A program made the translations under genes and the position numbers. A stretch of 64,000 bases of DNA, taken from the NCBI RefSeq assembly GCF_002836945.1, contig NZ_NIJM01000007.1, positions 1 to 64,000 on the forward strand, read 5' to 3'. The notes below the pieces were generated by a model that searched no databases, was not told where the DNA came from, and worked only from the letters and a program-made list of their open reading frames with translations. This document shows positions 56,012 to 63,344 of the stretch, piece after piece. Source of the stretch: Shewanella chilikensis. Lineage in GTDB: Bacteria; Pseudomonadota; Gammaproteobacteria; Enterobacterales; Shewanellaceae. Position 1 is the stretch's first letter, and the number at the start of each line of letters is the position of its first letter.

Positions 56012-56784
56012 TGACTGAAAAACCGTATAGGGATGACGCGACAGCGCCAAACTCATCTCAACAAGCCACAATCCGCCTCGCCCACTATCTGGCGCAATCC
56101 GGCCTATGTTCAAGGCGCGAAGCCGCCAGGCGCATCGAAGCCGGAGAGATTTTTCTGGGTGACAAACTCGCCAAACACACAGACAGAGTCACCCTCGCCG
56201 CCGGGCAGCGCCATTGCCTCGAAAAACTGTTTTACCAAGGTGAACCCATATCGCCCCCTGAGCCGCACTCGTACCTCCTATTCAATAAACCCGTCGGCAT
56301 AGATTGCCGCCTACTCAAAGATGACCCGAGCAGTCTATTGCATCTACTGCCCCAGGATAAACGCCTGTATCCGGCCGGAAGACTGGATAAAGATTCCCGC
56401 GGTCTGCTGCTGCTCAGTAACGATGGCGAGCTGACCCATAAACTGATGCACCCGGATTTCTGTCACAGCAAGTGTTATCGGGTTACTGTGGAGCGGGCAT
56501 TTACTGACGAGTTTATCCATGCCTTGAGAGCGCCTATGGATTACGGTCATGGCCAGGTGCGGGCATCACAAGTCACGCCAGTTTCAGCAAACAGTTTTGA
56601 AATTATTCTGACTCAGGGCAAGAAGCGGCAAATTCGCCGTATGTGTCGGCATTTGGGCTACAAAGTCACAGATCTCTGCCGTACCCGGATAATGGAGTTA
56701 ACACTTGATAGGCTTGCTGAAGGGGAGTTTAGGGAGCTCAGCCGCGCACAAATCGCTGCGCTCAAAGACGCAGTACAACTTTGA
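56011..56784 (+). CDS. Pseudouridine synthase of the RsuA/RluF family
   Basis: The 257-residue enzyme has an N-terminal S4 RNA-binding domain (about 22-65, with LAHYLAQSGLCSRREAARRI) and a catalytic domain with GRLDKDSRGLLLLSNDGEL, whose Asp is the nucleophile. Later come KKRQIRRMCRHLGYKV and RTRIMELTLDRL. It resembles RluF, which modifies U2604 of 23S rRNA, but is shorter because the basic C-terminal tail of E. coli RluF is missing, so the RNA target is uncertain. Translation starts at ATG 56011, overlapping the previous gene. Confidence 0.88.
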   Translation: MTEKPYRDDATAPNSSQQATIRLAHYLAQSGLCSRREAARRIEAGEIFLGDKLAKHTDRVTLAAGQRHCLEKLFYQGEPISPPEPHSYLLFNKPVGIDCRLLKDDPSSLLHLLPQDKRLYPAGRLDKDSRGLLLLSNDGELTHKLMHPDFCHSKCYRVTVERAFTDEFIHALRAPMDYGHGQVRASQVTPVSANSFEIILTQGKKRQIRRMCRHLGYKVTDLCRTRIMELTLDRLAEGEFRELSRAQIAALKDAVQL

Positions 56785-57055
56785 CTAAACAGCAGTATAT
56801 CTTTTTACGACTCTAGATTATTGGCAAAACTAAGCGCCTGGTTAACTGTATCAGCTCAAAACAACAGTGTTTGTGGCAGCATACCCTCCCCAGACTCACT
56901 CCAACAAACCAGCACTCTCTGCCGAGTCGATAAAGCGCATTTATAGCAACCCATGGCACCACTTAGTTGAACGTGCCACAGGCGGCTTACTGGTCAGTCT
57001 GGGGTTAGCATTTTCCTCTGAGGGATCTTCCTTAGCAGCTTCACAACGAAGGCTG
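56785..57055. other. Intergenic region between convergent genes
   Basis: 271 bp without a gene between the RluF-like gene (rightward) and the membrane protein gene (leftward). I see no strong terminator or repeat. Confidence 0.4.
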
Positions 57056-58666
57056 TCAGGGCTGACTGCCTTCGCCATTTTTAGGCTCGCTTGCCCGGGA
57101 GGTGACGGCTTTATCTTCCTTCTCACCGCCGGGTTGCAACTCGGACAGAAGATCGGCGGCCTGCGTCACGGCCGCCAGATTCGCCTGATGTTCTTCTTCC
57201 TCCACAGTCTTGGATTCGGCGCGCTCTTCTTTACTGCGCCTGGACTCGCCATTGGCCTTGACCTCGGAGTCATAGGGCAGATCCTCAATTCCCGGCAGTG
57301 AATCAGGAATATCACTGAGGCTGACATCCACTATCTGTGAGCGGTTCATGGTGATCTTGTATCTGGCATAACGCGGCGCCTGCTTGCCCTCTTTGAGTAC
57401 GGCGACCAGATTTATCTGATAACGCCGCTCCACCGACTCGTTAGTGATCCTGCCATCAGTTTCGCTGTAAATTTTGGCCTTACCCCGCTCCAAATAACGG
57501 GCAAAGGGCACTAAGCTGAACACCACCTGCTCCTGCAATGTGTTGTAACCGGCAAGAAATTCGGTATCTGCCACCTTGGTCTGAATGCCATAGTGAAGAA
57601 TCTCAGCGTCGACCTTATTTTGGCTATGGCGCCGCCTGAGGATCTCTTTGACATCATCAGGGAGATCCCGGCTACGCATAAATTCAAGCCAAACCAACTG
57701 TTTGGCAATAAATTTCTGGTTGGTAGTATCCCTCAATATCCGGCTCCAACGGGGGCGTCCCCGTTGGATATAACGCCACAACGCATTACGGACATCATCT
57801 TTAAAGATCTCGCGCGCGCCGTAAATCAGCGCCAACACCAACACCAACACCAGGGTCACGCCACTAAATATCCCCTGCGCCTTAATAATCAAGGCAGATA
57901 CCACCAACATCACCAGGGCGGTAGCCAATCCTGTGGTCAGCTTTTTAAGCCCTGTATTCAGGGGCTTAATCTCCTCTTTGAGCACCACCCCTTGCTGGAT
58001 AAGCCGCCTGAGCAACAACATCTTGTTGGCAATACGATTGGGATCTTGCAGGGTTTGCGCCGAGTTATAGAGTCGCTCTGCCCGATAGTTATTCTCGACC
58101 CGGCAGAGGGTGATCACCTTATCCGAAACATGGTTGAAATCACTGTTTCTGGGACCATGGGCCAACAGCTTCAACAACTGCTGTTCACAAAACCAGGATA
58201 AGTAGTTATCGGCATTCTCAAAATAGTGTTTCCATCTGGCATCAGCCGGTTCGTTACGGCGAAACTTCTTCAGCAAAATCGCCGTTTGTTCAGTCAACTC
58301 CTCCAGCAAGGGATAAAAGTTTTCCGGTTCGGATTGCCGTGAAATCTCCTTGGCATCATTCTCCATCGCCACAACAAACTGGTAGGCAAACAGATTAAGA
58401 TAAAGACGAAACTCTTCGACGGTACGCTTCTTCTGGCTTACAAACCTGGATTGTACCAGAGGCAGATGCAGACCATCCGAGTAGTAAGAACGCCGTCCGA
58501 GAATGGCGCTGAAGTAGTATTCCTCTTCATTCAGACTCTGCGGCCCTATGCCCATCTCCTTAGGCAGGGAAAAGTAGAGATCCAGCTTGCGCTGCTCCCC
58601 GACACCCATCAGATGACTGAATTTGATGGATAGATTTTCTTCCTGCTTGATACGTAGTTTGGACAC
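57056..58666 (-). CDS. Large protein of unknown function with two central membrane helices
   Basis: The 536-residue protein has a polar, helical N-terminal half (1-about 230). Two adjacent membrane helices (about 240-285, KKLTTGLATALVMLVV and GVTLVLVLVLALIYG) follow, then a second soluble part and a highly charged, probably disordered tail (from about 460). Both soluble parts would lie on the cytoplasmic side. I recognise no family. The start seems to be GTG 58664-58666 (MSKLRIKQEEN) with no obvious ribosome site. It lies downstream of the first FidL/regulator cassette on the same strand, with a 125-bp gap, so it might belong to the same unit. Confidence 0.7.
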   Translation of the reverse strand: MSKLRIKQEENLSIKFSHLMGVGEQRKLDLYFSLPKEMGIGPQSLNEEEYYFSAILGRRSYYSDGLHLPLVQSRFVSQKKRTVEEFRLYLNLFAYQFVVAMENDAKEISRQSEPENFYPLLEELTEQTAILLKKFRRNEPADARWKHYFENADNYLSWFCEQQLLKLLAHGPRNSDFNHVSDKVITLCRVENNYRAERLYNSAQTLQDPNRIANKMLLLRRLIQQGVVLKEEIKPLNTGLKKLTTGLATALVMLVVSALIIKAQGIFSGVTLVLVLVLALIYGAREIFKDDVRNALWRYIQRGRPRWSRILRDTTNQKFIAKQLVWLEFMRSRDLPDDVKEILRRRHSQNKVDAEILHYGIQTKVADTEFLAGYNTLQEQVVFSLVPFARYLERGKAKIYSETDGRITNESVERRYQINLVAVLKEGKQAPRYARYKITMNRSQIVDVSLSDIPDSLPGIEDLPYDSEVKANGESRRSKEERAESKTVEEEEHQANLAAVTQAADLLSELQPGGEKEDKAVTSRASEPKNGEGSQP

Positions 58667-58791
58667 AATAATGGAACACTATCAATGAATTGATGAAAGA
58701 ACCTGACTATAGCCCAAGCAACACGGGAATGGGATAGCGCACAGGCGTTAACTGAAAGGAAACGGTGAAATCGTCAGCAAAAATTCAGCCG

Positions 58792-59301
58792 TCAATGGAT
58801 CAAGCGGCAGCCACATACTGTGTTACTCGGTTGGAACAACACAATAGCATAGTCTTTGGCTTCATCGGCATCGAGAATTTCCAGTGCCAAATGATGCAGA
58901 CCTTCATTACTGAGGTTGAAGCTGGAAACATAGGAAAGGTATTGCATATGGGCGGGCCTTGCGCCCTTGCCGGAGAGTTCCTGTTTATCTGTGACCAGGA
59001 TTTGATAACGCCCTGCCTCTTCCGAAGCCAGTTGCCCCTGCATCAAAATACTACCGGCAGGAGTGCCATCCATATTGAAGTAGCGATAGTTAACCAGGGC
59101 TCGCTTGCCTTTGGTCTGCAGATCCAGCAGCAGGTAGTGCTGCGCATCTTCACCTTCGTTCAACTGCCGGTCGTAGAGTTCGGAGCTGCAATTAAGCGCC
59201 AAAGCGGGCGCGGTTTGGCTGAAACGATAGATCACCAACAAACAGCCGAGCAAAAAGATCAGGATCAGCAGATTTATCACCCAAAGCCAACGTCTAGCCA
59301 C
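58792..59301 (-). CDS. FidL-like single-pass membrane protein (cassette 1)
   Basis: The 169-residue protein has one N-terminal membrane helix (about 6-28, WVINLLILIFLLGCLLVI) and a periplasmic domain with one cysteine after the helix (NCSSELYD) and a C-terminal pair (CGCRLIH). I chose GTG 59299-59301 because AAGGAGG lies eight bases upstream, inside the regulator gene. The start then overlaps the regulator stop by 8 bp. The arrangement matches regulator-partner pairs such as ToxR/ToxS; FidL-like proteins are found next to such regulators. It is a paralogue of the protein at 61854-62453. Confidence 0.75.
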   Translation of the reverse strand: MARRWLWVINLLILIFLLGCLLVIYRFSQTAPALALNCSSELYDRQLNEGEDAQHYLLLDLQTKGKRALVNYRYFNMDGTPAGSILMQGQLASEEAGRYQILVTDKQELSGKGARPAHMQYLSYVSSFNLSNEGLHHLALEILDADEAKDYAIVLFQPSNTVCGCRLIH

Positions 59302-60040
59302 AGAGATCAACCTCCTTAAGCCAAGGTACACTCACAAATTCCTTGACCTGACGTCCATCGCTTATTTTGAGATTGCGTACTACAGACTGTCCCAGATACT
59401 CGCCTCTCAGTGTGAGGTTAAGGACTTGTTTGTCATGGGAAAGAGACACATATAATTTACGCCAAGGGCTGCTCTTGCACTGAGCCAATGCCGAGGTCAG
59501 CACCTTGCCCTGTTCGGTCAGCAACTGATTGTTGGTACGGGAATTGGAGTAGAAAAACAGCTCCATTCTCTGACCAGATAGCAGTGTCAATTCCTGCTTG
59601 TTCAGTGGGATGGTGGGTACCACTCTGGGTAAACGATACAGATAGAAGACACTGAGACCAAGCATGAGTATCAGTACCAAGCCCACCAGCAGTTGCTTGG
59701 GACCGGCGTTTAACCTGGACTCCAGCACTCCTGGGGGTTTACGGGCCACAGATGAGCGCAGCAGGTACCCCTGCCCCTTGACCGTTTCAATCAAAGACTC
59801 ATATTCTGGCCCCAAAAAGGCACGCAACATACAGACAGCACGGGCTACAGACGAATCACTCAAAGGGGGATGATTGTCATCACCGGCGCGCAACTCAATA
59901 CGGGAGACCAAACGTCCCTGATTAGCAAGCAGGAGTTTCAGCACCTGCAGCTCCGCCCGAGGAAGATGCCAACTGTCTCCCCTGCCTTTGTGTTGTAACT
60001 CACCGCTGGCTTCATCAAACCAGCAGTCGCCTATCTGCAT
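59294..60040 (-). CDS. Membrane-bound winged-helix regulator, ToxR/CadC-like (cassette 1)
   Basis: The 248-residue protein has a cytoplasmic OmpR-type winged helix (about 1-95, with LLLANQGRLVSRIELRAG and SVARAVCMLRAFLGPEYESL), one membrane helix (about 122-142, LLVGLVLILMLGLSVFYLY) and a periplasmic domain with two cysteines (AQCKSS and DLCG at the end) that could form a redox-sensing disulfide, as in ToxR. I chose the second of two adjacent ATGs (60038-60040): AGGAGG is six bases upstream and the paralogue also begins MQIG. It is divergent from the split-Soret cytochrome gene, its likely target. Confidence 0.85.
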   Translation of the reverse strand: MQIGDCWFDEASGELQHKGRGDSWHLPRAELQVLKLLLANQGRLVSRIELRAGDDNHPPLSDSSVARAVCMLRAFLGPEYESLIETVKGQGYLLRSSVARKPPGVLESRLNAGPKQLLVGLVLILMLGLSVFYLYRLPRVVPTIPLNKQELTLLSGQRMELFFYSNSRTNNQLLTEQGKVLTSALAQCKSSPWRKLYVSLSHDKQVLNLTLRGEYLGQSVVRNLKISDGRQVKEFVSVPWLKEVDLCG

Positions 60041-60466
60041 CATCTTCCTCCTGTTTTATATGAACATGAGTGTATGCAAGAAATCTAATCACTACTGTGA
60101 TCCTCATAACCCTGACACAGGAAAAAGTTTAAAAAGTGATCCTCCTCAGACAAGGAGGCAAGCAAGAGGGAAGCAAGTAGCGTTTTGTGAACCAGTTCCC
60201 ATGGTTGAAGGCTTCGAAAACAGGCTTGAAGGTTGATAAACCAGCCGTTAATTAACATGAATAAAACAAATAAAGTGACCTTGCTCAACCACTAATCCCC
60301 AAAAAGGATTAAAAACATCAATGCTAATCACCTAAAGGAGTTCAAACCCCAGTCTTTGACAACTCAATATTCATGCGCGCTAAATCACAACCTTCATATC
60401 TTATCCCCCTAATCTGAATGCAACCGACCCGGTCGGGAAAAACAAAGACAACAAAGGGTGATAAAT
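60041..60466. promoter_or_regulatory. Divergent region regulator 1 / split-Soret cytochrome
   Basis: 426 AT-rich bases. They contain a small hairpin CCTCCT-6-AGGAGG (60141-60158) and the palindrome CCGACC-C-GGTCGG (60424-60436) 30 bp before the cytochrome start. I see no gene. Both divergent promoters should be here. Confidence 0.5.
60424..60436. promoter_or_regulatory. GC-rich palindrome CCGACC-C-GGTCGG
   Basis: Six perfect base pairs around a central C stand out in an AT-rich region 30 bp upstream of the cytochrome ATG. Its form resembles operators of TetR-type repressors. It could also be a short leader hairpin. Confidence 0.45.
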
Positions 60467-61288
60467 ATGAGCATTAACAGACGTCAGGCCCTGGGCCAGA
60501 TTATCGGAATTAGCGCCGCAGCAGCCGGAGCCAGCCTTACGGCCACTTGCGCCTTTGCTGCCACGGATGAGTCAGGAAACTACCGCCTGGAGCTGGGTGA
60601 AAAACTCAAATATGCTCCATTGGATCCTATGGAGACAGCCAAACTGGCTTATGAAACCGGCGGTGGCTGTATGCATCAGGTATTTCACGCCACTGTAACC
60701 ATGCTGGCTCGGTCTGCCAGTGTCGATGCCGACAAGTTTGCCACTATTCCAACAGCGCTGGCCGGCTACGGTTTTGCCGGTGTTACCGGCCAAGGCACGC
60801 TTTGCGGTAACCTCAATGCGGTAGGTATGTTGGTTAATATTCTCGATGACATCAATGGCCAAAATGCCGCCGTCATAGGTTCCCTGTTCCGCTACTACGA
60901 GAATACCGAGCTGCCGCTGTCCAGCGATGAGTTCGTTGCCGGTATCGGCTCCACCGCCGAAAAGACTGCTCTGGTGGTCAAATCCTCGGTTGCCAACAGC
61001 GTACTGTGTCACTCCTCTATCAGTAACTGGTCCAAGGCCTCAGGCAAGACCTTCTCTGAAAAAGGTGAACGTTGCTATCGTTTGTCGGCCTCTATTGCCT
61101 ATCACTTGGTGGAACTCTTGAACCGAGCCCACAAGGGTGAAGACTTGGGCGCCCTGCCTGAGAGTAAACCCAGCTCAGAAGCCCAGAGCTGTCAGAGCTG
61201 TCATGGCTCCACAAGTACCATGGGACCTGCCGCCAGTGTCAAGACAGACATGGAATGTACCACCTGTCATACCGGGCACTTTAACTGA
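60467..61288 (+). CDS. Tat-exported split-Soret-type dihaem cytochrome c
   Basis: The 273-residue protein starts at ATG 60467 (MSINRRQALGQIIG) with AGGGTGAT upstream. The start carries a twin-arginine-like signal (NRRQALG, then a hydrophobic Ala-rich stretch to about residue 32). The C-terminus holds two haem-binding motifs, CQSCH and CTTCH. The middle has conserved cysteine-containing segments (GGGCMHQVF, GQGTLCGN and NSVLCHSS) typical of the C_GCAxxG_C_C/split-Soret family described in Desulfovibrio, where two haems stack at a dimer interface. Periplasmic redox role; physiological partner unknown. A lipoprotein gene follows after 10 bp. Confidence 0.82.
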   Translation: MSINRRQALGQIIGISAAAAGASLTATCAFAATDESGNYRLELGEKLKYAPLDPMETAKLAYETGGGCMHQVFHATVTMLARSASVDADKFATIPTALAGYGFAGVTGQGTLCGNLNAVGMLVNILDDINGQNAAVIGSLFRYYENTELPLSSDEFVAGIGSTAEKTALVVKSSVANSVLCHSSISNWSKASGKTFSEKGERCYRLSASIAYHLVELLNRAHKGEDLGALPESKPSSEAQSCQSCHGSTSTMGPAASVKTDMECTTCHTGHFN

Positions 61289-61298
61289 GGATTATCCG

Positions 61299-61847
61299 AT
61301 GAAAATCAGCTATCTGAGCCTGCTGCTCGGCTCGGCCCTGCTCTTGGGAGGCTGTGGCAGCGATGATGACAACAATAATGGTGGCGGAGAGATCACGCCA
61401 CCGCCACCACCACCTCCGGTTGAGACCCCAAGCTTGGATATCGGCGAGGCCAGCAGTATTGAGTTGACCCTCAACAGCTTCGATCCCGACTCGGGAGAAG
61501 TTATCTTTGCCCTGCAAAACGCCGAAGGCAAGGCGCTCACCAATGCCGCTAAGTACCAAATCACCTACTTTGGTTATCCGGCAGAAGAGCAAGCTTCCAC
61601 CAAGCCCAAGGCCTGGAAACGCTGGCATGTGACCTATGGTTACAGCTGCGATCCGGCAACCGAGTGCGCCGAGCCGCTGCAAGCTCTGGACAGTGCCGGC
61701 AGCTACAGCTTCAGTCCATCAGGGCTGGATTGGGATGCCAATGCTGCCACTGGCGCGGTTACCCGTTACAAGGTAGCCATAGAGGTGTTCGGGGCTGAGA
61801 TCAGCAATGAAGTGACGCTCTATTCTCCCACTACAGACATAAACTAA
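61299..61847 (+). CDS. Lipoprotein resembling domain I of OmcA/MtrC cytochromes
   Basis: The 182-residue protein has a lipoprotein signal with the lipobox LLGGC (Cys about residue 19). A low-complexity linker (GSDDDNNNGGG, then PPPPPPP) follows, and then a beta-rich domain. The domain includes IELTLNSFDPDSGEVIFALQ, WHVTYGYSCDPATEC and YKVAIEVFGAEISNEVTLY. This recalls the haem-free N-terminal beta-sandwich of the extracellular decahaem cytochromes OmcA and MtrC, including the signal plus Asp/Gly linker. It has no CXXCH motif and ends cleanly. It may anchor the adjacent cytochrome in the envelope. Similarity is judged by eye. Confidence 0.7.
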   Translation: MKISYLSLLLGSALLLGGCGSDDDNNNGGGEITPPPPPPPVETPSLDIGEASSIELTLNSFDPDSGEVIFALQNAEGKALTNAAKYQITYFGYPAEEQASTKPKAWKRWHVTYGYSCDPATECAEPLQALDSAGSYSFSPSGLDWDANAATGAVTRYKVAIEVFGAEISNEVTLYSPTTDIN

Positions 61848-61853
61848 ACTTCA

Positions 61854-62453
61854 CTAATCCCAAATGCCGCTGATCAATGAGAGCAACGGCATTTGGGACT
61901 CATCCTCTTCAAACTCAGTCATACGACAGGCCCAAAGGTGATTGCCTGGGCTCAGTTGAATAAGTGAATAGTCAGCCAAAATATCCATCTCAAGAACATG
62001 CAACCTGAGCTCCAATTTGCCCGACTGAGCCAAGGCATTATTGATAGTCTCCCGCATTGCCATCAAGTACGGAGGGAGTTCTTCTTCAACTAATAGCAGT
62101 TTATCCTGATAGGGCTCAAGACTCATCAGATAGCTTAGTGAACCAAGCTCAACCTCTTCTATAGTGCCGGCCAGCTCGATAGCCGCCCACGGCTCATTAT
62201 CATAGCGATAACTGACCTTCAGTCTGGTCTGCCCATTTTCTGTGGTTATCCCAAGCCTAAGTTTCTCTCCTCCCCCCGGTTCTTCGGCTTTGCCGGGGCT
62301 AATTAAACTCGCTTCACAATTGAAGTTTGGGTTTAGATATTTGGAAATCAAGGTGTCGACAGCCAGGATACCTGCAATAAATAACAGCAGTAACAACAGC
62401 AATATCCAGCTCCGATTTTGGCGTAAGCGCCGCGGTAGAGGCGACTCAGTCAC
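61854..62453 (-). CDS. FidL-like single-pass membrane protein (cassette 2)
   Basis: The 199-residue protein has a membrane helix (about 15-33, SWILLLLLLLFIAGILAV) and a periplasmic domain with one cysteine soon after the helix (NPNFNCEASL) and one near the end (HLWACRM), the same placement as in the paralogue at 58792-59301. It starts with GTG (62451-62453), overlapping the regulator stop by 8 bp, with AAGGAGG nine bases upstream. Its 3' end converges with the lipoprotein gene 6 bp away. The last codons lie in a 12-bp hairpin. Confidence 0.75.
   Translation of the reverse strand: MTESPLPRRLRQNRSWILLLLLLLFIAGILAVDTLISKYLNPNFNCEASLISPGKAEEPGGGEKLRLGITTENGQTRLKVSYRYDNEPWAAIELAGTIEEVELGSLSYLMSLEPYQDKLLLVEEELPPYLMAMRETINNALAQSGKLELRLHVLEMDILADYSLIQLSPGNHLWACRMTEFEEDESQMPLLSLISGIWD
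61858..61898. terminator. 12-bp hairpin in the last codons of the FidL-like gene
   Basis: TCCCAAATGCCG (61858-61869) pairs with CGGCATTTGGGA (61887-61898). It lies just after the lipoprotein stop and within the coding end of the convergent FidL-like gene. No clear T-run follows, so it is a weak terminator or an RNA 3'-end stabiliser for both transcripts. Confidence 0.45.
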
Positions 62454-63180
62454 AGCGCAGTGCCTCCTTCAACCAAGTATGCTCGGGGGCACAATCATTC
62501 ATCTGGGACATGGTCAGCTTGTAAGCTTTAAAGTACTCCCCTTGGTCACTTTCTCCCTTGAGCACCATACTCAATACCTTACTGTCATCACTGAGGGAAA
62601 TAGAAATTGTATGCCAGCTATCGGGGCAAGGCGCCAGCCAGCCTTCAATGCTCTGAGTCAGTTCTTTCAATGCCGCCAATGCCTTGGGTTCGCCATAGAG
62701 ACGCAAAAAGGTAGTACTGCCCGAAGGATGCACGAGTTTAATCACCTCATCCGGCGTTTCCAGATAGCGCAGCGGTCCGACTCTGGACGATAGAAAAAAC
62801 AATACCAACCCACTCAGCAGTAACATCCAAAAAAAATGATACCAGGGTGCCTTTCCCTTTAAAAACAGAGAGATTGGTTTACTTTTTCGATTTTTGCTGT
62901 GCAACAAAAAACCTTGCCTGTCTATGGGCTCCAACAGGCGACAGTGCTCAGGTCCCAGGTATTGGCGGATACGGGCCACAGCTTGTTCCAATAAATGCTC
63001 TTGGTTGACGGGAATGCCCGCCTCCTGCAGCAATTGCATTCTGGAAACCACCTTGCCCTGATGGCTCAACAAAACACTCAACACACATTGTTCTATTTCA
63101 GACAAGACCCAAATCTTACCGGACCCAGTATGTTTGAGCGTGCCGGTATCGGCATCAAACCAACAGCAACCTATCTGCAT
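62446..63180 (-). CDS. Membrane-bound winged-helix regulator, ToxR/CadC-like (cassette 2)
   Basis: The 244-residue protein is a paralogue of the regulator at 59294-60040: both begin MQIG-x-CWFD, share the winged helix (here LLSHQGKVVSRMQLLQEAG and QAVARIRQYLGPEHCRLL), have one membrane helix (about 120-140) and end in WLKE and a cysteine two or three residues from the end. The periplasmic part has three cysteines (LAPCPDS, NDCAPE and RCD). I chose ATG 63178-63180 from the match to the paralogue; the frame is open 18 codons further up. Its target is unknown. Confidence 0.85.
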   Translation of the reverse strand: MQIGCCWFDADTGTLKHTGSGKIWVLSEIEQCVLSVLLSHQGKVVSRMQLLQEAGIPVNQEHLLEQAVARIRQYLGPEHCRLLEPIDRQGFLLHSKNRKSKPISLFLKGKAPWYHFFWMLLLSGLVLFFLSSRVGPLRYLETPDEVIKLVHPSGSTTFLRLYGEPKALAALKELTQSIEGWLAPCPDSWHTISISLSDDSKVLSMVLKGESDQGEYFKAYKLTMSQMNDCAPEHTWLKEALRCD

Positions 63181-63222
63181 GGCATTGCTCAGCAGCAAAT
63201 GAATGGCGGCAGTATAAGGGAA

Positions 63223-63260
63223 AAAAACACCCATCCAGAGTGATCTGCATGGGTGTTTTT
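63223..63260 (-). terminator. Terminator downstream of nhaD
   Basis: AAAAACACCCAT (63223-63234) pairs with ATGGGTGTTTTT (63249-63260) over a 14-nt loop. Read leftward it ends in a T-run, about 85 bp after the nhaD stop and before the regulator ATG. Confidence 0.82.
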
Positions 63261-63344
63261 AGGCTTTTAAGAAAAGCGTGAACCGTCTCTCAGACTTTTC
63301 TCACGATTAAAACTTTGTTAATTAACAATATGATACATGCTTTT

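Noticed and set aside
60141-60158. Hairpin CCTCCT/AGGAGG as a terminator or sRNA
   Set aside because: Only six base pairs and no T-run; noted only as part of the intergenic region.
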